This document shows positions 11,093 through 21,341 of a DNA stretch of 64,000 nucleotides, in pieces. The translations under genes were made by a program, and so were the position numbers. The notes below the pieces were generated by a model. It was not told the DNA's origin. It ran no database searches and saw nothing but the letters and a program-made list of their open reading frames with translations. The DNA lies in assembly GCA_039881145.1 (NCBI GenBank), contig JAYKKI010000090.1:4065501-4129500 (forward strand), written 5' to 3'. Each line of letters starts with the position of its first letter. Position 1 is the first letter of the stretch. The stretch comes from Druceiella hillmani. Its lineage: Eukaryota > Arthropoda > Insecta > Lepidoptera > Hepialidae.

Positions 11093-11332
11093 TCAATTTA
11101 TTTTATGTACGTTGTTATTAAATAGTACAATGAACTGGCTTTTTACCGTTGTCACACTGATAGCAATAGCGGGATATTGAAAGTTTTGTCGACTACGTAC
11201 TCTTAACACTTCTTTTAGTTGGTTGTACTGACACTCGATATTAATAAACTTCATGATAATCGCTGTTCCATTTCTGCTAGTATTAACCACATACAAATTT
11301 GGTTCTGCATCAGGATGGACATTAAGAACCAC
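11093..11332 (-). pseudogene. Helitron/PIF1-type helicase fragment (mirror copy)
   Basis: This is the mirror copy of 8490-8729, identical over its 79 residues, with the same SRNGTAIIMKF and FQYPAIAISVTTVKSQ blocks. The two copies point toward each other across the spacer. Perfect conservation reflects the recent origin of the inverted repeat, not protein selection. Confidence 0.5.
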
Positions 11333-11819
11333 AGCTTTTCAATGTTTAAGTATTGTGGCTAATTAGACGAGCTTGATAGGCTTCGAATAAAATATGTATT
11401 TCCTGCTGAACGCACTTGATCTACATTAGGTGCATTCTAATGTGAAACCGATTGTACTTCAGAATATGCGATCACTGTAGCAGCCAATGCATGTCCACTT
11501 ATAATCCCAAATCGTTTATTTCTTTCATGGACAGTTGTAAAATGTGTCTCTCATTATCTATATGCTTAAAATGGATTTGTGGAGTTTTAATGACGTTATT
11601 TTCTCTATTAAGTACTATGGTAATAGTTTGTAAGATACCTCTATGTAACGCGTTATGACTAATATCAAATTTTATTTACACACACCTGTACAAGTTATTG
11701 CTATTAACCAGTCACAAAAGAGTTTTTTAAAGTGAAAAGTTTGCAAGACTTTTATTGCAATAACAAAGTCCATATTTTCCCCAGATAAAGGAATTTTCTA
11801 CAGATTAAGAAGAAAGCTG

Positions 11820-11969
11820 TTACGCTACCTCTTCGACTTGCTGAGCAAACACTATGGTTTGTCCTTTAAATCCGTACTGACCATAACGACCTCCTAAACA
11901 TAATACTTTAACAAATGGTTTTATTTGCGAAATGAATCTTAATTCGATTTCGGAAAAACAGTCAAACCA
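11820..11969 (-). pseudogene. Helitron-associated protein fragment (mirror copy)
   Basis: This is the mirror copy of 7853-8002 with the GGRYGQYGFKGQTIVF block. One visible base difference (CTCCTAAACATAA here against TTCAGGAGG-type sequence in the left arm) changes a codon next to the GG motif. It is not functional, for the same reasons as the left copy. Confidence 0.55.
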
Positions 11970-12566
11970 AAGTAGGTTTCTAATGCGTGTGCCTTCATAT
12001 GCTCTAAACTAGAATCATTCTATCTCATAGTCTTTAATCTGGCTGTTCAAGATGAAGAAATTTCATTCTTCCGATTAGACGAAGAATTCTTGCTCAACCG
12101 TTCTTATCAGCTCGAATTAACCGCGATATGCTATCGCGACTAATAGAAATATCATTTCTTAGGTATGCCAACCCCTGGTATCTTCATCTTTAGTTTCCTT
12201 CACTAGTCTGACCGCTTTAAGGATTTTATTTTCCTATGTCAATGTTTTTTTGCGTGTTCAGAAAGTTGACTATAAAACGCTATTCTTTCATTTTATTGCG
12301 ACCTATCTTACGTAATCAGGGAGATTCGATTAACTCTTTTTGTTTATTGTGAAAGAGGCATTTTGTGACGACCGACGCTATGAATTAATTAATTACAAAA
12401 GCGGCGTATTTAATAAAAAATAACGTATTTAATAATAAAAAGCAACGTTTTGATATAAAGAACACAAACTGAAAGTAGATAACCAAACAAACGAACTAAT
12501 TTTATTACAATAAACAAGTTAGTCAATTGTAAACGCACTTCAGAGTGAAGCGCGACTCGCGGCCCC

Positions 12567-12650
12567 GCATTATATAGCCGCACAGGTCTATGCTCCTCGG
12601 ACCGCGCGCTCGAGCTTTCACTATCGATCAAAATGGTGTTATGAATCGGT
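12567..12650. other. GC-rich flank of the right arm
   Basis: A GC-rich block (for example TCCTCGGACCGCGCGCTCGA) begins directly outside the right arm with TATATAGCCGCACAGG. It has no counterpart outside the left arm. It might be the remainder of the element into which, or from which, the inverted repeat formed. No frame or RNA is recognised. Confidence 0.4.
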
Positions 12651-12720
12651 GGTAAAGAACTTAAAGAAAGTAGAAATAATACTACATCAAGTAGTTTCAT
12701 TTATTTGTGAATAATGTATT
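12651..12720 (+). repeat. 70-bp dispersed repeat, copy 1
   Basis: GGTAAAGAACTTAAAGAAAG followed by TAGAAATAATA and GTAGTTTCATTTA matches 61567-61636 on the same strand at about 85-90%. No internal structure is recognised. It may be the end of a transposon family. Confidence 0.7.
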
Positions 12721-13354
12721 TCAACAAAATTAACGCCATATATATTCAATATCAAGTTTATATATTATCCCCAAGCACAAGGTAAACATACGTGTCAATG
12801 AACTATATACTACATGCCTACTAATAATAATACGATAACATCATCCTCCTAAATAAGATATGAAATTAGATAATTCCTTACTCAAGTAAATTAATTGTTA
12901 GTTAATTTGTAAGCTACTAAATACCAGTATATTCCTACTTAATAATTTTATCAAATTAATTTTGTTCTTATAATTTACATGCTTTATCCATTCTGAATAT
13001 AATACTTTTCTATATACGTATTGTCTCTGAATACATTAATAACTTTTGTTTTAAATAAAGCTGGCATTGGCAATATGCATTCCACTTATACTGCTAGTCT
13101 TTACAGAAGCTTCGCCAGCTAAAATCTTTCAACATTCACTTCTCATAATATATCATAGAGAAATAGTCTAGATACTGTTACATATTGATATGGTAACAAG
13201 TAATTAACAACTAATATTTAAAATACTGCTTATTGGCTTATGTTCGGCCCCGTTTTCAATAGTAAACGATCAACGCCTGCAGCTTTTTCATTCTATTTTG
13301 AGAATAGTGCCTAAATATTGTCTCACCTTACAAAGCATTTAATTGTTACTGAAA
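12721..13354. other. A+T-rich non-coding stretch
   Basis: Nothing recognisable: no open frame of note, no hairpin and no repeat that I could pair. Confidence 0.4.
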
Positions 13355-13590
13355 ATATTTTAAATGCAAACGCATGTATGTTTTACTACCTTTTCGCCTT
13401 GTCAAGTCCAATATTACGACAAAAGAATTTAAAATAAAACCTCCTTTCTAAGTACAAATTTTGCTTTTTTTATTCACTTGTTTTCATTCCTTCGGTAGGA
13501 GATTTCAACAATCTATTGTAACTAATGTTTTTAAAATATCGCATAACAGAATCCATTGTTAAGCTTCTAACAAAAGACGTAGAGTTTTGC
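13355..13590 (+). repeat. dispersed repeat, copy B
   Basis: Aligns with 2155-2390 (same strand) and 25225-25430 (opposite strand). The anchor ATCCATTGTTAAGCTTCTAA is identical in A and B. Overall divergence is large, so the duplication is old. Confidence 0.6.
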
Positions 13591-14487
13591 ATCTATCGAG
13601 CAGATGATGACCAAAGCCTTAAATACGCGTTTGTATAAAAAGAAATTTAGTTTATTTACAGGAATAAATCCAGAATAAATCCATTATATTTCATTTTGTT
13701 GGCTCATAAAATTGTAATACGCAACGGAATTATTATTGTAGATTAATAATAATAAATCAACAACTAATAAAAAAATTGACTTAGATGATACACGGAAGTC
13801 TGACAAATCCTACAGCAATTTGCTTATTTTTCGTGGAATTTATACGGTGATTTATAAATAATTTATATCGTGATAATTACCTGACTCTACTATATAATCC
13901 ACGTATAACCCTATTTACTGAAGGTAATGTTAATAAATTAATTATAGCAGTTTTTAATTTACATTTAAAACAGGGATACATATTCCTTGGAATTAATTAA
14001 CGTTTGAATTACTAACTAAAAATTAAAGAAGAAAGTATATATGGACCACTTATATTGTTTGTCATGAAGACTTCTAATTCTAACATATTTTATGTACTTT
14101 TTACATAAATACATAAAAAGATAAATAGTTTTCTTAAATATAGTGTTTTGTCACTTTAAATGGAAGAAATTATGTTGTAAAATTTCTCGAGTATGTATTT
14201 TAAATTTCGTCGTGTTTCTCCAATATTGTATTTTAAATGCCACGTGCAATCCTGTTTTTCTTTTAAGTATCTTTTCATTTAAGTCAAAATATTCTTATTG
14301 CAATTGTTCAAAATAATTTTACTCCAGTATTACTTGAATAGCAAAATCAGTATCATTCGACGAGATATAAAATCTTTATTTTTTACTCTTCGGAAATAAT
14401 TGACTTTAATAATATTTTAAGCGAAATAAAAATGATTGAGAAAATATTAAACTGAACGCATTAAATACTTCGGTGATATGATTATCG
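13591..14487. other. A+T-rich non-coding stretch
   Basis: No recognised gene. It lies between the two anchors of duplicated segment B and is the shorter version of the 2.4-5.5 kb interval. Confidence 0.35.
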
Positions 14488-14572
14488 ATGATGAACCACT
14501 GCGTAGTACGATCTGGGCTATTCTCTGAAATATTTTTTTTTTACGAGAAAATTCTGCCTCTATTAAAATAAA
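14488..14572 (+). repeat. second anchor of duplicated segment B
   Basis: Aligns with 5525-5630: GATGAACCACTGCGTA, then CTGGGCTATTCTCTGA, a T-run, and ACGAGAAAATTCTGCCTCTAT. Same strand and order as the segment A anchors. Confidence 0.5.
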
Positions 14573-16489
14573 ACAAGGTTTTGTACTGTTTATATTTCAT
14601 AAGACACTAAATAATTATCTGTTATGTAGTTACAAACTTAGGCTTCGAGGTAACTTCCTGTATCGTTAAAAATCTTAAGAACGTTTCATAACATAAACAA
14701 TTTCATTTCACCGTTTAGTATTAATTTCAGCATTTTTACCCTCAGTTTTTTAAAAATAAATACGATATTACTGTAGAAAGGAAATAAGGAAATAGATACG
14801 TTTGGCTGTAAAAGCATAAAGGGTTCCTTACTTTTACTTATATATGATTTTTAATAAATACGGTGAGAAAATGTTAACGTCATTTATGAAAATAATTTTA
14901 TGACTAATAATAAAACATGATTCGTTCTAATGATGATGTGTTAGACATTTTTTTATATACAAAAAATATACCGAATCATCTAGTATTAAAATATCTATTT
15001 TTTCTGAGGTTCTATTATTTCATATTGCGGGTGTTATGATGGCATGCCATTTAATTAATATATAAGTCTTCGGTCCTAATTGTTCTTTACCGTACAGAAT
15101 ACATTATAAATATCACATGTAACCCAAAGTTAATGCTAATGATTATAGAATAACTTTTGTAAATTATTTTGACGTTCGAAATAAATTTGATAAAAATTTG
15201 GGTAATAGTTAATATTATTTTAATTCTTTGATTAGCATAGTCTTCATTACACAAAAGTTGTTTGACGTCAGTTACACTTTCACAATTTAATTAGCTGATA
15301 TTTTATTAGTAATATAGTGAGTAGGCTTCTCTGCGATATTTCCTTTTTTTATTTGAATTGTGAAATAAAAAACTAAGCAAAGTGCAAAGGTTATATTCTC
15401 CAGTATTGTTTATTACGACGAAACTTTCCATTCCTTTCTAAACCTAGTATTCTTGTGCACAGACGTTTGTATAAAATATTTTCCTTTATTTTGTAATATG
15501 CTAAAATAAAATGTAGTAATATGTCTTTTATGATATAAAAACCAGAAAATTTTAATATTTGCAGTATTAAAATTTATTACTACATATTATAAATAAATTA
15601 CGCTCAGGTTGATATTAAGTAACTGTTTGCATGTGATTGCGAAATATTCTAATATAATTTTGATTTTGTAAAAAAACGATGGTTGGTCGAAAGTAAGAAT
15701 TCATCAGCGATCAAAAAGAAATAGTCCAATATTGCAAAGTACCTAATTGTCCGTTTCATTAGTCGAAGAATATCAACATTACTATACAAAGCGGAGAGTT
15801 AGTTTCTTTACTCTGGTTGTTCATTTTAATTTCTGGAGCTCTAGGTCCGATTTAAAACATGTTATTGTTTTAAAAAGCCAATACGTTGATAAATATTATA
15901 GGATAGTATCATCACTCTACGATTCATAAGATCAGAGCAATAAGGAAAAAGGTGAGAAAAGTTTGGAAATACAGCTTAAACAAGATACAAAGAGACGCTC
16001 TTATTTATTAACTGGTCATCCCGAGTTTTCCCACTGATATTCCTACGATTACGATCACCATTTGGCGAACGGGGGATACCTCCAGGTATTGAGTGACTGC
16101 AGTGGAAACGGAATAAAGGCGTTAAGAGGATATCGCAAAGGAATTTCTAAATAACACGATGGCTCCGTAAACAAACTATCTCTAACAAGGTACGTATATA
16201 TTAAATAAGTTATTTCTTTACATGTTTCAAACATTTTTTCTGTTTATTCACATGTGTTGAGTGAAATAGGTCTGATTGATATCATTGATGAAAGTATATA
16301 AGTTGAATACGTATAAAAAAAACATAATGAAGTTATCTCGAAATATTTTTGTAATGCTAATGGTACACTTACGTCGAGCGATATTTCAAAAATACAGTAT
16401 AATACCAAAAGGCTCGTTATTAAAACGGTATAATGCTTTATTATACGGTATTTTATGCATATTATTTTCCTAGATGGAATATTAAAACT
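14573..16489. other. A+T-rich stretch with a small GC-richer island
   Basis: No recognised gene. Around 15504-15590 there is a nested inverted repeat (ATGTAGTAATA paired with TATTACTACAT outside AAATTTTAAT paired with ATTAAAATTT). At about 16020-16155 G+C rises and one plus-strand frame stays open to a stop near 16154 (LANGGYLQVLSDCSGNGIKA). I do not recognise it. It could be an exon or transposon scrap just upstream of non-LTR copy A. Confidence 0.3.
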
Positions 16490-16494
16490 ACATT

Positions 16495-17320
16495 TTGCTT
16501 ACTCTTTATATAGGAGTAAATATTAACGTGTCATTCACATCTTTCTCAAATTATTTTCATTCCTTTTCTTCTAACGACTCACTCGATTCTTCTCCTGAAG
16601 ATATATTTTTTGACACTTCCCATAATCCTTCTATACATAATATACTTAAATCTGCTTTTATCTCCTTACAACCACATCTACACTCCTGCTACATCAACGC
16701 CCAGAGTATTCCGTGTCATTATTCAGATTTCATTAATTATTTCGAAAAATTTACCCTTCGCCCTTGTCTTATTAGTGAGACCTGGTTCAAAACTTCACTC
16801 CCATCAAATTTGTATTCACTCCCAGATTACGTTTTAATACCTAACGATCGTACTTCCAGAAGTGGCGGTGGTGTTACTATATACCTTCGGGCTGACCTAG
16901 CTTTCAAAAATATCACAAAAACTTCCACTGGCTGCAGGCCCATAATGGAATACTTATTTGTCTAAGTAACTTTTTTCAAACCAAGTTACTATTTAGTGTA
17001 AAATATTCTCCTCCTAATGTTTCATATTTGGGTGATTTTGAAAATATATTTGAATACTACATACCTTCATACCCCCATGCACTCATTATGGGTTATTTTA
17101 ACACTAGCCTATACAAGCAAAAACCTTTGTGACATCGTCAAGGCTGGTAATGTCATCATTCTCCCATCCTTTGCTACCTTTCATGCTGACAATTGTCATT
17201 CCATTCTCAATTTCACCTTAAAAAAAAACCTTTCGTCGTAAAAGTGTATTCTTAATCGGTCAACTTCCAGCACCCGTTTTTTTTCATCATGATCTCATTC
17301 ATATTCTTATAAATTAAGTA
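16495..17320 (+). pseudogene. non-LTR endonuclease domain remnant
   Basis: The first frame (16495-16965) gives INAQSI, LISETWF, then DRTSRSGGGVTIYLR, which are the early and middle motifs of the retrotransposon AP endonuclease that nicks the target DNA. After a stop and frame change, KYSPPNVSYLGDFENIFEYY, then HALIMGYFNTSLY (normally GDFN), then a HHDLIHI block complete the domain. Asp to Tyr in GDFN removes a catalytic residue, so nicking activity is lost even ignoring the frame breaks. The start at 16495 is only the first in-frame start of the fragment. Upstream gag-like sequence is not recognised. Confidence 0.8.
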
Positions 17321-17435
17321 GCCCTAAAGCGTCTTCAAAAAGTGTCTTTCTCCGTGACTTTGATCGCATTGACCTTCGTTCTTTTATCGAGGATGCAAGA
17401 TGAATTAATTGAGACACAATTGCGATCGATTACTC

Positions 17436-17620
17436 TGTTGATGAAAAGCTCACTATTTTCAATAGTTGTATCACTAAACTGCTCGACAAACATACTCCCC
17501 TAAAACTTATAAAAATTAAGTGGAGAATGCTCCTTAGCTTGATGATTCTATTAGAAAAATGATGGCTAAACGTGATCACGCTGAAGCGAAGTATAGGACT
17601 GATTCCAGTCCAAATACCTG
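17436..17620 (+). repeat. internal part of non-LTR copy A duplicated at 19560-19738
   Basis: The linker region between endonuclease and reverse transcriptase (CTGCTCGACAAACAT, AAGTGGAGA, ATGATGGCTAAACGTGATCA) matches 19560-19738 at about 90%. The two segments are about 2.1 kb apart on the same strand. The second is therefore either a separate short insertion of the same family or a piece displaced by duplication. Confidence 0.75.
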
Positions 17621-18039
17621 GGAAAATTTTAGAGTGATTAGAAATAAATGTTCATAAATGTGCAGAAGTGCTAAAAACATTATATTTCTACATCATTACG
17701 GGAATGTACTCCTAATAATATATGGAAGTTTTTGGGTACTCTAGGCTTTGGATCTTTTACCACTGCGGAGAGCTGGCGATTGGATATCGACCAATTAAAT
17801 TCACACTTTTCTACGCCACTCGTGGTATTTGAACAAGCTATTAAGTTTGTAACTATGAACGGTATCTCGCCTTCATCTGTTTCTAGTGAATATTAATTAA
17901 GTCTAATAGATACCTCTCAGACCAAAGTTAAAGCGATTCTTCTTGCGATAAAATTCATATTCATGGGAATTGCTAGCTTAACCATTAATGCTCTTAAACC
18001 AATAATATATATTGTGTCTCCGATCATCGCTGATATTTT

Positions 18040-18390
18040 TAATACCTTTTGGCAACTGCTGTTTTTATTTTGGAAGGGAAAAAAATCTATATTGTGTCCG
18101 TACCTAATACCTTATTACCTACGCCACCCAAGGATTTTTGGCCTATATCTATTCTATCGCTTCTATCCAAAGTCGTTGAACGAATTTTTCGTGGTCAACT
18201 CGTTACTTTCTCCAATGCTCATAAGTCTTTAAATCCACTCCAATTAGGCTTTAAAGCTGGTCACAGTACCTTACTGATTATATACGCTTGGCTATGGATA
18301 ATACATAAATCACTGTCCTTGTGCTTCTTGATTTCAGCACTGAGTTCAATTCTGTTGACTTCGATATCTTTTTTGCCCGCTTGCTAGTAA
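18040..18390 (+). pseudogene. non-LTR reverse-transcriptase fragment, copy A
   Basis: The frame beginning near 18049 reads PPKDFWPISILSLLSKVVER, a polar stretch, then SLNPLQLGFKAGHST. These are the RPISLL-L-SK--E and L-P-Q-GF--GHST blocks of RT subdomains 2-3. In place of the expected LV--D---A---N stretch there is a deletion, seen by comparison with 63655-63960, and the frame ends at 18387 before the catalytic YADD block. A neighbouring frame (17963-18232) carries earlier residues, so at least one frameshift is present. Confidence 0.8.
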
Positions 18391-18424
18391 GGCTTTTGGT
18401 TAATTAGTAGTCAAAGACTGATTT

Positions 18425-18454
18425 CTAAAGTAAACCTAGGTAGGTTTACTTTAG
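18425..18454. other. 13-bp perfect hairpin in non-LTR copy A
   Basis: CTAAAGTAAACCT (18425-18437) and AGGTTTACTTTAG (18442-18454) are exact reverse complements around AGGT. It lies in the damaged RT region and may be a fold-back copying scar like the larger one at 18622-18688. Confidence 0.75.
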
Positions 18455-18621
18455 TTTAGTTTACCAAAATTAGTACTGAATAGTACAATAATATCATATA
18501 CGTCAACTGTTGAAAACCTGGGCCTACTGACCGACCAAAATCTTATTTGGCACCCTCAAGTAAATGATGTTAGTCGTCGTGATTTTCAACACACTTTAAA
18601 AAGTCTTCAAAATTTTCTACC

Positions 18622-18688
18622 CACTAAAAGGAAAATCTACTTTTGTCAAACCAGGAGTGTTTGACAAAAGTAGATTTTCCTTTTAGTG
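18622..18688. other. 30-bp perfect hairpin in non-LTR copy A
   Basis: The left arm 18622-18651 (contains GGAAAATCTACTTTTGTCAA) and right arm 18659-18688 are exact reverse complements over 30 bp around CAGGAGT. The left arm fits the element's own reading (FLPTKRKIYF), and the element resumes after the right arm (LINYGDVCCPD). The right arm is therefore an extra inverted copy of about 30 bp inserted within the element. A template-switch during replication or reverse transcription explains this simply. Perfect arms in an otherwise decayed element imply a recent event. Confidence 0.9.
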
Positions 18689-19140
18689 CTAATTAATTAT
18701 GGAGATGTGTGCTGTCCTGACTTTAACAAAGAATATTTGTATAAATTGGAAAGTCTTCAAAATTTATGCATCTGGTACATCTACGGACCCAGAAAATATG
18801 GTCATATTACTGAACACAGGTCACCTCTCAAATGGCTGAAGATCCGTGATCGACGCCAACTTCACATGTTTATACTTCTTTTTAATACATTAAAAAATCA
18901 TCAGAATCCAAATTAACTTCTATAAAATTTGAAGATTTGTCTGCTTACGGCATTAGGCTACGATCTGAAAGTTCACTTACCCTACTTATTCCTAAACATA
19001 TATTACTAAAACCTATACCACTTACGAAATATCCTTTATTGTTCAAGCAGCAAAAATTTGTAATCACTTGGATCCTAACGTTAAGAAATTCCTGCCTGTC
19101 CTGAAACATTTTTCTTTGTGCCCTTTCCCATCCCAAATAG
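18686..19140 (+). pseudogene. non-LTR ORF2 C-terminal region, copy A
   Basis: The frame reads INYGDVCCPDF, KLESLQNLCIWYIYGPRKY, then HRSPLKWLKIRDRRQLH. This is the region downstream of the RT in Jockey/CR1-type elements: L-YG----D, LQ--QN-CIRFI-G-R, then LGWL-I--RR--H. After 18916 the frame shifts, but element-related sequence continues to about 19140 and the 3' untranslated part to about 19265. The same 3' sequence in inverse orientation is found at 20600-20954. Confidence 0.8.
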
Positions 19141-19559
19141 TGTCAATAGTTTGTAGTACTTAAAATTTTGTATTTCTTAAAAAATGTTTTCTCTAATGTA
19201 CTTTAAAGAATTTTCGTTGTAAAATCCCTTACAGTCTAGTGACTAAATAACACCTATTGCTATACATATACAACTGGCTTTATAGAAAATTACAAAATTA
19301 ACGTTCATTTTGTAAGTTTTTTGTTTATTAAGCAGTAAATTTATTAAACCCCGACCTTATGCGTTTTAATTAAGACGGTGAATATTAATCATGCAATTGA
19401 TTCAATTTTAATATTTTATATATAAATGTAAAACCAAATGTATATGTATTTTATCTTTTGGCCCTATTTTTGCAATAACTTAATTGAAAACTTCAAGAGA
19501 ATCATGATAATTATTTGAAAAAAAGTATTTCAAAATTCATGAGAGAATAGAGATAATCT

Positions 19560-19738
19560 GTTGATAAAAAGCTTCCTAGTTTCATTAGTTGTATCACTAA
19601 ACTGCTCGACAAACATGCTCTCCTAAAACTTATCAAAATTAAGTGGAGAGTGCTCCTTAGCTAAATGATTCCATTAGAAAAATGATGGCTAAACGTGATC
19701 ACGCTGAAACGAAGTATAGGACTGATTGCAGCTCAAAC
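19560..19738 (+). mobile_element. short second copy of the non-LTR linker region
   Basis: About 90% identical to 17436-17620, starting TTGATAAAAAGCTTCC and ending near GACTGATTGCAGCTCAA. Neither RT nor endonuclease is attached. The origin may be a separate truncated insertion or a local duplication. Confidence 0.75.
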
Positions 19739-20266
19739 TTCCATTAATTTATAATCGTACATTATTTACAGAATTGTGTGTTTAAAATGTGGCGAGCATA
19801 AGTATATAATTAGCAGCAAATAATTTATTTGACACTCGCTTTTACACTTCGTTGCATGACATACCTAATCAGATGTATGCGCTCAAACAGAGCTCTGGAA
19901 TGTTGAAATTTTGCACAGGGCTCATTTAAGTGACATAGGCCACCTTGTCTTTCATGGGCAGCATTTTAACTTCCCTGATCAAAATAATTTTGGAAATCCA
20001 ACTCGGAAAGGGATGAATTGAAGTTTTTATTAAAATGCACATATCTTGGGATTGTCTCATTTTAGAAACATAAAATTTGAATTACATACTTCACTCTTTG
20101 TTGATATTTCACCAAGAGTGTGACGAAAAGATAGAGAATAGGTGTGGTTTCTTTTTCATTATAAAATATGTATGTTCAACTATCACCCATACATAACTAA
20201 ATGGAATACAATAAAATTTTTAAAAATTACAGGTTAGATTCTTTGAAAATATTTCAGAAAAATTGT
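19739..20266. other. unassigned sequence between non-LTR fragments
   Basis: The G+C content is a little higher than the surroundings at 19850-20000, but no protein or RNA is recognised. It may be unidentified transposon sequence. Confidence 0.3.
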
Positions 20267-20362
20267 ATTCACGTGATAATTTCTGAAAACTGTAAAAATT
20301 ATAAAAGTTATTTTATTCACCTGATAATTTCTGAAAACTGTAAAAATTATAAAACGTGTTTA
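20267..20362. repeat. 48-bp tandem duplication
   Basis: ATTCAC(G/C)TGATAATTTCTGAA with the following AAACTGTAAAAATTATAAAA occurs at 20267 and again 48 bp later at 20315. The 78-codon frame at 20201-20437 contains the duplicated peptide IISENCKNYK but is otherwise unrecognised, and I do not call it a gene. Confidence 0.8.
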
Positions 20363-20599
20363 CAAGGCAAAAAATCAGATTTGTATCCAAATGCATCAAT
20401 ATATTTGGACAATAGGCCTATTAGGTCTTTGGAATGACTTGCGTAAAGACTGAAGAAAGAGGTTTGCAACATTTAAATAGTTTTTATGAAATAATGAGTG
20501 ATTTTTCAATAAAATGTAATTAATTCTTTGTTTATTTATCACATTTTATGCATATTACATATAACGGACTTATTATTACATAAGCAATCTCTTTCAGTT

Positions 20600-20954
20600 A
20601 GCCATAACAATAAGTGTTGTCATTTAGTCCATAGACTGTAAAAGATTTTACAACGAAAATTCTTTAAAGTACATTGAAGAAAAAATTTTTTTAAAAAATA
20701 CAAAAGTATAAGTAATACAAACTATTGACCTGATTTGAGATGGAAAAGGGCAAAAAGGAAAAGGTTTCAGGACAGGCAGGACTTTTCCACTTTATCTTTG
20801 AAAATATTTAGGGACGTGATTTTTCTGATGTCAGTGTTCGGGTGTTCCCAAATTTTTGCTGCTTGGACAGTGAAACATTTTTCGGTGTAATTCTTTAACT
20901 TAATCTTTTTGGTAGTTGATTTCCACAGCTTCTGGGTTTAGTATATTACATACT
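20600..20954 (-). mobile_element. non-LTR retrotransposon 3' fragment, copy B
   Basis: The reverse complement matches the 3' part of copy A: ACTTTAAAGAATTTTCGTTG and TAAAATC near the 3' end, AAGCAGCAAAAATTTG, and CCTGCCTGTCCTGAAAC. In frame it reads ILNPEAVEINYQKD and then SKQQKFGNTRTL. A later insertion (20955-21341) splits it, and the target part 20902-20954 is duplicated at 21342-21394. Its own 3' end probably lies near 20525-20600, where A-rich sequence occurs on the minus strand. Confidence 0.75.
20902..20954. repeat. 53-bp target-site duplication, upstream copy
   Basis: AATCTTTTTGGTAGTTGATT through GTATATTACATACT is identical to 21342-21394. It flanks the insertion 20955-21341 and derives from the interrupted non-LTR copy B. 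A 53-bp duplication is long for a non-LTR element, where lengths of about 5-20 bp are usual. Confidence 0.9.
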
Positions 20955-21341
20955 ATTCCAAAGTAAAACAATGAGAGCCATGTTTAATATACCATCCCAC
21001 ATAAGCAACAAATATGTGAACCTAGATTTAAATCTGAGAACTGTGAAGGACGAAATTGAAATAAACAGCAAGAAATATCAACTCAGACTGGACCAACATA
21101 TGAACGAACTAGCTGCTGAACTTCAAGGAGAGGGCAGTCTAAGATTCTCCCGCCTTAAGAGGAATAGCGTATCTGAACTTGCGACAAGATTCGCGGACAA
21201 AATATGAGGATTGCACCGTTGGGTGCATGTCTTTGCTAAGAATAATTTAGCTGATGAAAATCTGACAACACATTAGATTATTGTTTGAAACAAACAGATC
21301 GCTAAGTAGCAGGATATAAAAAAAAAAAAAAAAAAAAAAAA
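20955..21341 (+). mobile_element. 5'-truncated Jockey-like insertion with poly(A)
   Basis: The insertion is bounded by identical 53-bp duplications. It begins inside an open frame, has a 3' untranslated part (GCACCGTTGGGTGCATG and so on) and ends in an uninterrupted A-run of about 24 bases (21318-21341). Truncation at the 5' end, poly(A) at the 3' end and flanking duplication are the hallmarks of target-primed reverse transcription. It is nested in the older copy B, which fixes the order of insertion. Confidence 0.9.
20956..21207 (+). pseudogene. non-LTR ORF2 C-terminal fragment (Jockey-like)
   Basis: The frame is open from the 5' junction to the stop at 21207: FQSKTMRAMFNIPSHISN, then DLNLRTVKDEIE, KYQLRLDQHMNELAAELQGE and RFSRLKRNS. 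This is the very C-terminal segment of Jockey-type ORF2 proteins (IQRFQSK-LR----AP-YVSN, L-I-TV-EEI, Y--RL--H-N-LA, RLKR). About 83 codons remain of an ORF normally near 900. It has no in-frame damage, consistent with a fairly recent insertion, but it is too short to encode any activity. Confidence 0.85.

Larger units (their letters stand above)
10212..12566 (-). repeat. right arm of giant inverted repeat
   Basis: This 2,355-bp segment is the reverse complement of 7252-9610 with about 99% identity (differences and the 4-bp indel are described at the left arm). It ends outward in CGCGGCCCC and is followed by unrelated GC-rich sequence. The differences are scattered and include an indel, so the two arms have diverged independently for some time. 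This argues against a simple sequencing fold-back artefact. Confidence 0.95.
16490..19265 (+). mobile_element. degenerate non-LTR retrotransposon, copy A (Jockey/CR1-like)
   Basis: The order of remnants is that of the second open frame of a non-LTR element: an apurinic endonuclease domain (16495-17320), a linker, reverse-transcriptase blocks (18040-18390), then a C-terminal region (18686-19140). Many stops and frameshifts are present, and the endonuclease aspartate of the GDFN motif is tyrosine. Two fold-back hairpins (18425-18454, 18622-18688) interrupt it. The 3' part is related to the reverse copy at 20600-20954, and the RT part is nearly the same family as the copy ending the window (63625-64000). 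No target-site duplication was found. Jockey or CR1 clade is inferred from motif wording only. Confidence 0.85.
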
